From the NCBI GenBank assembly GCA_943787375.1, contig CALSME010000005.1, positions 62,001 through 126,000 on the forward strand: a stretch of 64,000 bases of DNA, given 5' to 3'. This DNA comes from an uncultured Polaribacter sp. Lineage in GTDB: Bacteria; Bacteroidota; Bacteroidia; Flavobacteriales; Flavobacteriaceae. This document shows, one piece after another, positions 16,160 through 24,756 of the stretch. The first letter of the stretch is position 1; every line of letters begins with the position of its first letter. The notes under the pieces are model-generated. The model saw only the letters and a list, made by a program, of their open reading frames with translations. It searched no databases and was not told the origin of the DNA. Position numbers and translations under genes: made by a program.

Positions 16160-17194
16160 TTAAGAAAGGGTTTTAATTTTTTTATGCATCACCAGAAACC
16201 AAAAAGGAGGGAGTAATGCAAGTAGCATCATGCCAGGGTATCCTGTTGGCATTTGTGGACTTTCTGGAACTGTTTTTAATGTTTGATAGTGTTTTGAACC
16301 ATTGTAATGATGGTCTGAATGTCGCGATAAGTTGAAGAGTAATACTTGTCCAACCTGATGGTCAGAATTCCAAGAGTGCTTTCTTTTTACTTTTTCATAA
16401 CGTCCATTTTCATCTTGTTTTCTTAACAATCCATAATGTTCAATATAATTAACAGTTTCTAAAAGAAGAATACCAATTACCGCTGCTAATAAAAAATAAA
16501 TGGTAACAGATTGTCCGAAGAAAAAATAAATTGCACTAAGTAACAGAAAGTTGCAAATTGTATAAATGAGCATTCTGTTTTGATAGTGAAACCAACTTGT
16601 ATTGTTGGTTTCTAAACGTTTTTTTTCGATAGCCCAAGCTTGTAAATAGCTTGTAATATGGGAACGAATCCAGAAAATAAATATAATTTCATTTCTTCTA
16701 GCAGTTGCAGCATCTTTAGGAGTTGCTACGTTTAAATGGTGTCCTCCATTATGATAGGGTAAAAAATGGGTATTTAATGAAGTGAGTAATAGGATTTCAC
16801 CGATAAATTGATCTATTCTTTTATTTCTATGCCCCAATTCATGGCCAACATTAATCCCAATAACACTGCACATAATTCCCATTCCAAAAATTCGTCCACT
16901 CAATTCTAAATTGGTCAATCCTGTTTCTTGTATTGCATAAAAAAAGAAGCCTAAAAAGAACAACTGAATCGGTAATGTAGCATACAAAATATAGGTATAA
17001 TTGTTGTTTTCTTTGGCTATTTTCTCTGCTTCTTTCGAGAAATTTTCTTTATTGGGTTTGATAAATAGTTCTAGAAAGGGCACCAAACCAAAAAAGACAA
17101 TTGCTGGCAAAAAAGTGAGCCATCCTTTAGAAAGGAAGGAAATACAAACCACAATAGGTAGTATTAAAACAGATAGGTATTTAAATGGTTTCAT
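16160..17194 (-). CDS. alkB: AlkB-type membrane di-iron alkane monooxygenase
   Basis: This 344-residue integral membrane protein has about six hydrophobic helices. It has the histidine clusters of the alkane hydroxylase/desaturase superfamily: NVGHELGHRNKR, LPYHNGGHHLNVATPKDAATAR, and LFNLSRHSDHHYNGSKHYQ. These ligate a di-iron centre that hydroxylates medium-chain alkanes at the terminal carbon using rubredoxin-delivered electrons. No rubredoxin gene is seen beside it. The NLSRHSDHH block distinguishes AlkB from xylene monooxygenase and fatty acid desaturases. The substrate range is not readable from the sequence. Confidence 0.88.
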   Translation of the reverse strand: MKPFKYLSVLILPIVVCISFLSKGWLTFLPAIVFFGLVPFLELFIKPNKENFSKEAEKIAKENNNYTYILYATLPIQLFFLGFFFYAIQETGLTNLELSGRIFGMGIMCSVIGINVGHELGHRNKRIDQFIGEILLLTSLNTHFLPYHNGGHHLNVATPKDAATARRNEIIFIFWIRSHITSYLQAWAIEKKRLETNNTSWFHYQNRMLIYTICNFLLLSAIYFFFGQSVTIYFLLAAVIGILLLETVNYIEHYGLLRKQDENGRYEKVKRKHSWNSDHQVGQVLLFNLSRHSDHHYNGSKHYQTLKTVPESPQMPTGYPGMMLLALLPPFWFLVMHKKIKTLS

Positions 17195-17233
17195 TTGGGG
17201 GGTAGTTTTGTATAAATATACAAAAACTATAAG

Positions 17234-17920
17234 CTATAGACAAGCTTTCCAAATAGGGTCGGTTGGTGTTGGGGCGATGATGGTAATTATTTCTTTTGTG
17301 ACAGGGTGTACGAAATTGATTTTTCTGGCATGTAAAGAAATGCTTCCATCCTTATTACTTCTATCAAAACCGTACTTTAAATCGCCTTTAATTGGACTTC
17401 CGATGTGCGAGAGTTGTGTTCTTATTTGATGATGTCTTCCAGTTTCTAAATCAACTTCAAGTAATGAATAATTGTCTAGTTGTTGAATTACTTTAAAATG
17501 TAATGTTGCTTTTTTACTTCCTTCAATTTCTTTTTTGTAGACAAAAGATTTGTTCTTTTTGCTGTCTTTTTTTAAGAAATTTGTTAGCGTATCTGTTTTA
17601 GCTTTCGGTTGGTTTTTTACAATCGCCCAATAGGTTTTTTGAATGACTTTGTCTCGGAGCATTTTGTTTAAGCGTTCTAATGCTTTTGAGGTTCTTGCGA
17701 AAATAACAATACCAGAAGTAGGTCTGTCAAGGCGATGCACGGTCCCAATAAAAACGTTTCCAGGTTTGTTGTATTTGTCTTTTACATACTCTTTAACAAC
17801 TTCACTGAGAGGTTTGTCTCCAGTTTTATCACCTTGAGTAATGTCTCCAGCTCTTTTATTGACAATAAGAAGGTGGTTGTCTTCAAATAAAACCTGTAAA
17901 TTTTTTTTATTAGATTGCAT
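17234..17920 (-). CDS. RluA family RNA pseudouridine synthase
   Basis: This 228-residue protein has the RluA catalytic motif HRLDRPTSGIVIFART, in which the Asp of HRLD attacks the target uridine, and the later motif TGRHHQIRTQLSHIGSPIKGD. It lacks an N-terminal S4 domain, so it belongs with the short RluA/RluC-like enzymes. The rRNA or tRNA target is not clear. It starts 12 bases after the engB stop and probably shares its transcript. Confidence 0.92.
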   Translation of the reverse strand: MQSNKKNLQVLFEDNHLLIVNKRAGDITQGDKTGDKPLSEVVKEYVKDKYNKPGNVFIGTVHRLDRPTSGIVIFARTSKALERLNKMLRDKVIQKTYWAIVKNQPKAKTDTLTNFLKKDSKKNKSFVYKKEIEGSKKATLHFKVIQQLDNYSLLEVDLETGRHHQIRTQLSHIGSPIKGDLKYGFDRSNKDGSISLHARKINFVHPVTKEIITIIAPTPTDPIWKACL

Positions 17921-17932
17921 GAAGAGGAATGA

Positions 17933-18544
17933 TTATTTAAAATCTTTAGAGACGTCTTGATTGACATTCTCTATAAAATCTAAGAATTCTTTTCTTCCAA
18001 GGCTACTCGCAGAGGAGGTTACAAAACAAGTTGGCAACACTTCCCAGTGCTGTAATAATTTTTTCTTGTAGGTTGTAATTTGTTGATTCAATTTAGAATT
18101 TCCAAGTTTATCCGCTTTTGTAAAAACAAGACAAAATGGAATTTGATTGGTTCCTAAAAACTGCATGAACTCAATATCTATTTTTTGAGGATCGTGTCTC
18201 GAATCAATCAACACAAAAGTACAAACTAGCTGTTCTCTTTCTTTAAAATAGTTTTCTATGAAAAATTGAAAAATAGTTCTTTTTTTCTTTGAAATTTGAG
18301 CATAACCATAGCCAGGCAAATCAACCAAGAACCAAGATTCATTTATTAAAAAGTGATTAATTAGCTGTGTTTTTCCTGGTTTCCCAGATGTTTTAGCCAA
18401 ATCTTTCCGCTCCATTAACATGTTTATCAATGAAGACTTCCCAACATTTGAGCGTCCAATAAAGGCGTATTCTGGAATTCTGTCTTTGGGTGCTTTAGTA
18501 ACATTACTGTTACTCATTATAAATTCAGCAGATTTTATTTTCAC
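17933..18544 (-). CDS. engB: ribosome biogenesis GTP-binding protein EngB/YsxC
   Basis: This 203-residue small GTPase has G1 GRSNVGKSS, G3 DLPGYGYA and G4 TKAD (VFTKADKLG). It also has the KTQLINHF stretch of the EngB family between G1 and G3. EngB assists late assembly of the large ribosomal subunit and is usually essential. It is the first gene of a pair with the pseudouridine synthase, so both products act on RNA or ribosomes. Confidence 0.95.
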   Translation of the reverse strand: MKIKSAEFIMSNSNVTKAPKDRIPEYAFIGRSNVGKSSLINMLMERKDLAKTSGKPGKTQLINHFLINESWFLVDLPGYGYAQISKKKRTIFQFFIENYFKEREQLVCTFVLIDSRHDPQKIDIEFMQFLGTNQIPFCLVFTKADKLGNSKLNQQITTYKKKLLQHWEVLPTCFVTSSASSLGRKEFLDFIENVNQDVSKDFK

Positions 18545-18600
18545 AATAAAAAATTGAGTTGTGTTTACGGTATGTAGAAAAAAGTGGTCTTAAAATAGAA

Positions 18601-19365
18601 TTATAATTTTCTATCTTTTAGCCACTGATCAAGGATCGAATTAAACTGTTCCGGTCTTTCCATCATTGCGGCATGTCCACATTTATCAATCCAAAATAAA
18701 TTTGAATTGGGTAATAATTTATGGAAGTCATCGGCAACTTCTGGGGGTGTAACAGTATCTTGTTTTCCCCAAATGATACAGGTTGGAATTTTCATTTCTG
18801 GCAAATCTCCAGACATGTTGTGTCTTATGGCGCTTTTTGCAATTGCTAAAGTTCTGATTACCGAACTTCGGTCATTTACAATTTTAAAAACGTCATCTAC
18901 CATTTCTTTGGTCCCAATTGCTGGATCGTAAAAGACCCCTTTGGTTTTTTCTTCGATGTATTCGTAACTACCTCTTTTCGGAAAACTATCGCCCATTGCT
19001 TTTTCATACAAACCAGAGCTTCCTGTGAGTACTAATGCAGTTACTTTTTCTTGGTAATTTTTAGTAAAGTATAACGCGATGTGACCTCCTAAAGAGTTCC
19101 CTAATAAAATAGCAGAATCTAATTTCTTATGTTCCATGAAATCCTTTAAAAACGCTGCTAAATTTTTAACATTTGTTTTTAAAAGAGGAAGCGAGTAAAG
19201 AGGTAATTCAGGGATTAAAACGTTGTAACCATTTTTAGAAAAATGATTAAAAGTGTCTTTAAAATTACTTAAAGTACCCATAAGTCCATGAAGTACAATA
19301 ATTGCAGGCCCTTCTCCGGCCTCAGCGTAAGTAAAATTTTCTTCAGTCTTTAAATACTCGGTCAT
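18601..19365 (-). CDS. alpha/beta hydrolase
   Basis: This 254-residue single-domain alpha/beta hydrolase has the oxyanion-hole region LHGLMGTLSNF and the nucleophile elbow GNSLGGH (Ser about residue 92). The acid is the Asp of WGKQDTVTPP and the general base the His of KCGHAAMMERP. The substrate (ester, C-C bond or other) cannot be assigned. A TACATTTG -7 element lies at 19391-19398, 25 bases upstream. It is divergent from the mraZ operon. Confidence 0.9.
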   Translation of the reverse strand: MTEYLKTEENFTYAEAGEGPAIIVLHGLMGTLSNFKDTFNHFSKNGYNVLIPELPLYSLPLLKTNVKNLAAFLKDFMEHKKLDSAILLGNSLGGHIALYFTKNYQEKVTALVLTGSSGLYEKAMGDSFPKRGSYEYIEEKTKGVFYDPAIGTKEMVDDVFKIVNDRSSVIRTLAIAKSAIRHNMSGDLPEMKIPTCIIWGKQDTVTPPEVADDFHKLLPNSNLFWIDKCGHAAMMERPEQFNSILDQWLKDRKL

Positions 19366-19390
19366 TCGTTTTTTACAATTTACTGAACCG

Positions 19391-19398
19391 CAAATGTA
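19391..19398 (-). promoter_or_regulatory. -7 element for the alpha/beta hydrolase gene
   Basis: TACATTTG on the minus strand matches TAnnTTTG at a suitable distance from the start. No -33 partner is seen. Confidence 0.4.
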
Positions 19399-19493
19399 CT
19401 TCTTTTTTGTTTAATAATTAACGTTTTAAGTTTTGGGTAAATTCTCTCTGAATATTATTGCTAGGTGTTCTTCCAAATAAAGTTATGAACAAA

Positions 19494-19520
19494 GTGGTAA
19501 ATTGTGGTAAAAAGTGGTAA
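19494..19520 (+). promoter_or_regulatory. MraZ operator: three GTGGTAA boxes at 10-base spacing
   Basis: GTGGTAA occurs at 19494-19500, 19504-19510 and 19514-19520, exactly one helical turn apart, immediately upstream of mraZ. MraZ is known to bind short tandem G-rich repeats spaced 10 bases apart in front of its own operon. This array is therefore the probable autoregulatory site of the dcw cluster. Confidence 0.8.
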
Positions 19521-19536
19521 AAATTATATATTTTTG
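19502..19536 (+). promoter_or_regulatory. promoter of the dcw (mraZ) operon
   Basis: TATTTTTG (19529-19536) fits TAnnTTTG. A TTG at 19502-19504 lies 24 bases upstream, one base beyond the usual range, and falls inside the MraZ boxes. Binding there would therefore block the -33 region. The mraZ ATG is 24 bases downstream. Confidence 0.6.
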
Positions 19537-19560
19537 ATATTGATAAAATAGTTTCTTTAA

Positions 19561-20028
19561 ATGATTCATCTCATTGGTACATACGAATGTAAGGCAGATG
19601 CTAAGGGAAGGTTGATGCTCTCATCTGCTTTTAAGAAGCAGCTGCATACTGTGCTACAAGATGGTTTTGTAATAAAAAGAGGTGTTTTTCAACCCTGTTT
19701 GGAGTTGTATCCAATGAGTGAGTGGAATTTAATGATGCAGAAAATCAATACACTAAACAGGTTTGTAAAAAAGAACAACGATTTTATCAGAAAGTTTACT
19801 GCAGGTGTAAAAATGGTAGAATTAGATGCTTCTGGCAGATTGTTAATTCCAAAAGACCTCTGTGATTTTGCAGGCATTCAGAAACAGATTGTTTTGTCTT
19901 CTGCGGTGAATATTATTGAAATTTGGGACAAAAATAAATACGAAAAAGCAATTGAAGATGCTTCTGTAGATTTTGCAGAATTGGCAGAAGATGTGATGGG
20001 AAATACAACGATAAATGAAGTATCATAA
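19561..20028 (+). CDS. mraZ: transcriptional regulator MraZ
   Basis: This 155-residue protein has two SpoVT/AbrB-like DNA-binding repeats: GTYECKADAKGRLMLSSAFK near the N-terminus and VELDASGRLLIPKDLCDFAG in the second half. MraZ forms ring-shaped oligomers that bind tandem boxes and repress the division and cell wall cluster. Three matching boxes stand just upstream. Its last 14 bases overlap rsmH, so the two are translationally coupled. Confidence 0.95.
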   Translation: MIHLIGTYECKADAKGRLMLSSAFKKQLHTVLQDGFVIKRGVFQPCLELYPMSEWNLMMQKINTLNRFVKKNNDFIRKFTAGVKMVELDASGRLLIPKDLCDFAGIQKQIVLSSAVNIIEIWDKNKYEKAIEDASVDFAELAEDVMGNTTINEVS

Positions 20029-20929
20029 TCCAGTTTTACTAAAAGAGAGCGTTGATGCCTTATCTATAAAAGAAAATGGCGTTTATGTGGATGTAACTTT
20101 TGGCGGAGGAGGGCACTCTAGAGAAATATTAAGCAGATTGGGACCAAAAGGCAAGTTGTTTGCTTTTGACCAAGATCCTGATGCCTTGGAGAATCTAATT
20201 GATGATGCGCGTTTTGTATTAATTCCAGAGAATTTTAGGTTTATCTCTCGGTTTTTAAGATTTCATAGAATTAAAAAAGTAGATGGAGTACTCGCAGATT
20301 TGGGAGTCTCTTCTCATCAATTCGACGAAGCCGAACGTGGATTTTCTATTCGTTTTGACGGGGATTTAGACATGAGAATGAATCAGAAATCAAAAGTGTC
20401 TGCCAAAGAAATTATTAATAATTATTCTGAAGAAAAATTAGCAGAAATATTGTTCTTGTATGGTGAATTAAGAAATTCAAGAAACATTGCAAAAACGATT
20501 GTTGAGCAAAGAGAGGTTGCTAAAATAGAGACAAGTTTTCAGTTAAAAAAAGTACTTCAGAAGTATTTGCCAAATGCAAAAGAGCATAAAATACTGGCTC
20601 AAATATTTCAAGCGATTCGAATTGAAGTCAACGAAGAGCTCGATGCTTTAAGAGAATTCTTAGAGCAAATGCCAAACCTTTTAACAGCGAACGGAAGGCT
20701 AAGTGTTATTGCGTACCATTCTTTAGAAGATCGATTGGTAAAACGATTTATAAGAACCGGAATGTTTCGTGGCGAACTTGAAAAAGATGCCTTCGGAAAC
20801 TCTAATGAGCCATTACAGAAAGTAGGAAAATTAATCGTGCCCTCTACCGAGGAAATTAAAGGAAACAATAGAGCGAGAAGTGCAAAACTTAGGATTGCAA
20901 CCCTTAAACAACAACGTATAAAAAAGTAA
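20015..20929 (+). CDS. rsmH: 16S rRNA (cytosine1402-N4)-methyltransferase
   Basis: This 304-residue SAM methyltransferase has YVDVTFGGGGHSREIL as motif I, and also DGVLADLGVSSHQFD and FQAIRIEVNEEL, both diagnostic for RsmH (MraW). It modifies C1402 in the ribosomal P site. It overlaps mraZ by 14 bases, and its position second in the dcw cluster is the conserved one. Confidence 0.96.
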   Translation: MKYHNPVLLKESVDALSIKENGVYVDVTFGGGGHSREILSRLGPKGKLFAFDQDPDALENLIDDARFVLIPENFRFISRFLRFHRIKKVDGVLADLGVSSHQFDEAERGFSIRFDGDLDMRMNQKSKVSAKEIINNYSEEKLAEILFLYGELRNSRNIAKTIVEQREVAKIETSFQLKKVLQKYLPNAKEHKILAQIFQAIRIEVNEELDALREFLEQMPNLLTANGRLSVIAYHSLEDRLVKRFIRTGMFRGELEKDAFGNSNEPLQKVGKLIVPSTEEIKGNNRARSAKLRIATLKQQRIKK

Positions 20930-20938
20930 TCGAATTCA

Positions 20939-21268
20939 ATGTCAAAAGTAAAAAAAGGTTTGTACGGTTTTCTGAGAGGAAGTTTCCTTACTGATGAAGC
21001 TGCTTTTAAAAACTGGCGAATTATTATTTTCATTGTTGGTCTCCTGTTAATTATGATTTCGAGTGGTCATCAAGCTGATAAAAAAGCAATTCTGATTGCA
21101 AATCTAAATAAAGAGAAGCGAGCGTTGAGAGAGGAGTATGTAGATACAAGCTCAAGGCTAGAAAGGATGGAGATGGAGTCTAGTGTTCGGAAAAGAGTAA
21201 AATCATTAGGGATTGAGCCATCAACAACTCCACCTAAAAAAATAAAAGTAACTTATAAAGATTCATAA
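20939..21268 (+). CDS. ftsL: FtsL-like cell division protein
   Basis: This 109-residue bitopic membrane protein has a cytoplasmic N-terminus of about 27 residues, one hydrophobic helix (IIIFIVGLLLIMI) and then a periplasmic coiled-coil-like segment (NKEKRALREEYVDTSSRLERM). FtsL sequences are poorly conserved. The call depends on size, topology and position between rsmH and ftsI, as in other bacteria. It would join the FtsQLB complex that activates septal peptidoglycan synthesis. Confidence 0.85.
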   Translation: MSKVKKGLYGFLRGSFLTDEAAFKNWRIIIFIVGLLLIMISSGHQADKKAILIANLNKEKRALREEYVDTSSRLERMEMESSVRKRVKSLGIEPSTTPPKKIKVTYKDS

Positions 21269-21269
21269 A

Positions 21270-23285
21270 TTGGCAACTCAAAAAAAAGGCATACTGGCAA
21301 AATTCTACCTCGTAGGAGCTGTTATGACGATTTTTTTAGTAGTCGTAATTTTAAGAGTCTTTAATCTTCAATATGTTCACGGAGATAAATACAATAAATT
21401 ATCTACGAAAGGAACCGTAAAACAATTTACCATTTCAGCGAACAAAGGAAACGTATATGCAGCAGACGGTAATTTGTTGGCAACTTCGGTCTCTATGTAT
21501 ACCATTAGAATGGATTTGGTTGTTGTTAAAAATCAAGTTTTTGAGCAAAATATAGTAGCCCTTTCAAAGGCACTTTCTGAGATGTTGGGCAATGTTCCAG
21601 TTTATTATGAGAGAAGACTTCGAAATGCTAAAAAGGCGAAAAAAAGATATTTTTTTATTGCGAAAAACATTGGCTATAATGATTACTTAAAAATGAAGCA
21701 ATTCCCAATTTTTAAATTGGGCGTTTATAAAGGAGGCTTCATTGCAGAGCACAAAACGGTTCGTGTACATCCCATTGGTAAAATTGCAGAAAGAACCATC
21801 GGCTATGATGATTCAAGTGGAGGTGCAGGTATTGAAGGTGCTTTTGCTTCCTATATGAAAGGAGCAGATGGATTGCGATGGAAGCAGAGAATTGCTAAAA
21901 ATCAATGGAAGCCAATTAACGATGCCAACGAAAAAGAACCTATAGATGGGCATGACATTATTACAACAATTGATGTAAATATTCAAGATGTTACCCATCA
22001 TGCATTGTTACGTCAGTTAGAGTTTTTTGAAGCAGAACACGGGTGTGCAGTAGTCATGGAGACATCCACAGGAGAAATTAAGGCCATTGCAAATTTAGGA
22101 AGAACTTCCAAAGGGAAGTACTACGAGAAGAGAAATTATGCCGTTTGGGAAAGCCATGAGCCAGGATCCACATTTAAATTGGCAAGTTTAATGGCGGCAC
22201 TAGATGATAAGGTAATAGATACAGCTACTGTAGTAGATACTGAAAAAGGAAGAATTTTTCTCCATGGTTCTAAAGTAGAAGATTCAAAAAAGGGAGGATA
22301 TGGTGAAATTTCTGCCGCACGTGCTTTTGAGGTTTCATCGAATGTCGGCATCGTAAAGTTGATTCGTAAGCATTATGATCATCAACCTCAAAAATTCATC
22401 AATAAGCTAGCGGATTATGGTTTTACAAAACCTGTTGGCTTTTCAATTAAAGGAGAAGGAAGACCTGTTGTTCCAACTCCAAAAGATAAAGGGTGGAATA
22501 AGATCTCGTTAGAATGGATGTCTTGGGGCTACGGCGTGTCTGTAACTCCTATGCAAACCTTGATGTTTTACAATGCGGTTGCCAACAATGGTGTGATGGT
22601 AAAACCAAGGTTTATTAAAGAATTGAGGAAGCAAGAGAAATCAGAAAAAATATTTGAAACAGAAGTTGTAAATGCTAAAATAGCCTCAGACGAAACATTA
22701 AAAAAGATTAAAAAAGTACTTGAAAATGTAGTGGTCCAAGGAACTGCTAAGAATATCTATTCTCCAAATTTTTCAATGGCAGGTAAAACCGGAACAGCAA
22801 AAAAATACCTATCTACCTATATCAATGAACAAGGTGAAACCATAAAAGGGCACTATTCTAAAAAGCATTATACGGCATCGTTTGCTGGGTTTTTTCCTGC
22901 AGATACCCCAAAGTATTCGTGTATTGTAGTCATTCACGATCCAAAGAAAGAAAAAGGATATTATGGGGCTGTAGTTGCAGCACCAGTTTTTAAAGAAATT
23001 GCTCAAAAAATTTATACTACAACCCCCATAGATAATCAATATGTAGATGATAAAGTTCAGTTTACAGCAATTGATAATGCATTTTTAAATTACAACAATC
23101 AGTTGCTAAAAACACATACAGAAATCCCTAATGTTAAAGGAATGTCTGGTATGGATGCGTTGTCATTGTTAGAGAATATTGGATTGAAAGTGAAAATTTC
23201 TGGAAGTGGTAATGTAAAATCTCAATCACTTAAAAAAGGAGAAAAATTAATCAAAGGAGCAACCATTATTTTAAAACTTTCCTAA
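21270..23285 (+). CDS. ftsI: septal penicillin-binding protein (transpeptidase) with PASTA domain
   Basis: This 671-residue class B PBP has an N-terminal membrane helix (residues 10-30) and a dimerisation domain. The transpeptidase domain has the motifs Ser300-TFK303, SSN (356-358) and Lys506-TGT. A C-terminal PASTA-like repeat (NVKGMSGMDALSLLENIG) follows. It cross-links septal peptidoglycan with FtsW. The start is TTG at 21270, one base after the ftsL stop; no ATG is available near the conserved N-terminus. It fits the Bacteroidota FtsI/Spo0VD-like form. Confidence 0.95.
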   Translation: MATQKKGILAKFYLVGAVMTIFLVVVILRVFNLQYVHGDKYNKLSTKGTVKQFTISANKGNVYAADGNLLATSVSMYTIRMDLVVVKNQVFEQNIVALSKALSEMLGNVPVYYERRLRNAKKAKKRYFFIAKNIGYNDYLKMKQFPIFKLGVYKGGFIAEHKTVRVHPIGKIAERTIGYDDSSGGAGIEGAFASYMKGADGLRWKQRIAKNQWKPINDANEKEPIDGHDIITTIDVNIQDVTHHALLRQLEFFEAEHGCAVVMETSTGEIKAIANLGRTSKGKYYEKRNYAVWESHEPGSTFKLASLMAALDDKVIDTATVVDTEKGRIFLHGSKVEDSKKGGYGEISAARAFEVSSNVGIVKLIRKHYDHQPQKFINKLADYGFTKPVGFSIKGEGRPVVPTPKDKGWNKISLEWMSWGYGVSVTPMQTLMFYNAVANNGVMVKPRFIKELRKQEKSEKIFETEVVNAKIASDETLKKIKKVLENVVVQGTAKNIYSPNFSMAGKTGTAKKYLSTYINEQGETIKGHYSKKHYTASFAGFFPADTPKYSCIVVIHDPKKEKGYYGAVVAAPVFKEIAQKIYTTTPIDNQYVDDKVQFTAIDNAFLNYNNQLLKTHTEIPNVKGMSGMDALSLLENIGLKVKISGSGNVKSQSLKKGEKLIKGATIILKLS

Positions 23286-23286
23286 G

Positions 23287-24750
23287 CTGAAAAATTTAAA
23301 TGACATATTAGATCAGGTTTCAATACTCCAACTAGTTGGTCAAACAAATATTGAAGTACATCAACTTGTTTTCGATTCAAGAAAAATTGAAAAAAATGAT
23401 GTTTTTGTAGCTCAAAAAGGAGTTGCTGTTGATGGGCATTTATACATTGATAAAGCAATTTCTTTAGGAGCAAATACAATTATTTGTGAAGCGATTCCTG
23501 AAGCGAAAAAGAATGGAGTTACCTATGTGCAAGTAGAAGACGCAAATAGTGCTTTGGCGATCATGGCGTCCAACTTTTATGACAATCCTTCTCGTAAAAT
23601 TCCATTAATAGGGATTACCGGTACCAATGGTAAAACGACCATTGCTTCGCTTTTATATCAGTTGTTTAAGGCAGCAGGTTATAAAGTGGGACTCCTTTCT
23701 ACTGTAATCATTAAGGTGGATGAAACCGATTTTAAAGCGACACATACTACGCCAGATTCGGTAACTATAAATAGGTATTTAGATACCATGATCGATGCAG
23801 GTGTTGATTACTGTTTTATGGAAGTGAGTTCTCATGGAATTCATCAAAAAAGAACAGCAGGTTTAACCTTTGCTGGTGGAATTTTTACCAATCTTTCTCA
23901 TGATCATTTAGATTATCATAACACCCTTGCAGAATATAGAGATGTTAAGAAACAGTTTTTTGACGCTCTGCCAAAATCTGCATTTGCACTCACGAATATC
24001 GATGACAAAAACGGTAGTTTCATGTTGCAAAACACGAAAGCAAGGAAGCAAACATATGCTTTAAAAACCTTCGCAGATTTTAAATCAAAAATTTTAGAAA
24101 AACAACTTTCAGGAACTTTAATTACTGTCGCAGGTACTGAGGTTTGGACAAAATTAATCGGTGTTTTCAATATGTACAACCTTACTGCCATTATTGCAAC
24201 CGCAGAATTATTAGGTTTAGAACGGTTGGAGGTGCTTACAATCGTCAGTCAGCTAGAAAGTGTAAGTGGGCGTTTTGAGTACATTGTTTCCAATGACGGA
24301 GTAACTGCAATTGTCGATTATGCACACACGCCAGATGCCTTAAAGAATGTGTTAGAAACTATTAATGATATTAGAACTGGTAACGAAAATGTTTTGACTG
24401 TTGTTGGGTGTGGAGGTGATCGAGATAAGTTGAAAAGACCAAAAATGGCACACATTGCAACCCAGTTAAGTACGCATGTGATCTTTACTACAGACAATCC
24501 AAGAACTGAAAATCCAGAAACCATTTTAGAAGAAATGGAATTAGGGGTTTTACCAGAAAATGAAATAAAAACATTGACAGTTTTGAATAGAAAACAAGCC
24601 ATTAAAACAGCCTGTAAACTATCAAAAACGGGAGATATTATTTTGATTGCTGGGAAAGGCCATGAAAACTATCAAGAAATAAACGGAGTTCGCACTCATT
24701 TTGATGATTTAGAAGAAGCGCAAAACTGTTTCAATCAATTAAAAAAATAA
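23287..24750 (+). CDS. murE: UDP-N-acetylmuramoyl-L-alanyl-D-glutamate--2,6-diaminopimelate ligase
   Basis: This 487-residue Mur ligase adds the third stem-peptide residue. It has the N-terminal domain with HQLVFDSRKI and DVFVAQKGVAVDGH, the ATP loop GITGTNGKTT, HTTPDS, EVSSHGIHQKR, and a C-terminal TDNPRTENPE, which favours diaminopimelate. The conserved N-terminal domain is in frame back to 23287. An in-frame TAA at 23272-23274 leaves CTG at 23287, one base after the ftsI stop, as the only NTG start. A start at 23527 would delete 80 conserved residues. Confidence 0.92.
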   Translation: MKNLNDILDQVSILQLVGQTNIEVHQLVFDSRKIEKNDVFVAQKGVAVDGHLYIDKAISLGANTIICEAIPEAKKNGVTYVQVEDANSALAIMASNFYDNPSRKIPLIGITGTNGKTTIASLLYQLFKAAGYKVGLLSTVIIKVDETDFKATHTTPDSVTINRYLDTMIDAGVDYCFMEVSSHGIHQKRTAGLTFAGGIFTNLSHDHLDYHNTLAEYRDVKKQFFDALPKSAFALTNIDDKNGSFMLQNTKARKQTYALKTFADFKSKILEKQLSGTLITVAGTEVWTKLIGVFNMYNLTAIIATAELLGLERLEVLTIVSQLESVSGRFEYIVSNDGVTAIVDYAHTPDALKNVLETINDIRTGNENVLTVVGCGGDRDKLKRPKMAHIATQLSTHVIFTTDNPRTENPETILEEMELGVLPENEIKTLTVLNRKQAIKTACKLSKTGDIILIAGKGHENYQEINGVRTHFDDLEEAQNCFNQLKK

Positions 24751-24756
24751 CCTAGA

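Noticed and set aside
23527..23529. A GTG start at 23527 for murE
   Set aside because: The upstream in-frame sequence encodes the conserved N-terminal Mur ligase domain.
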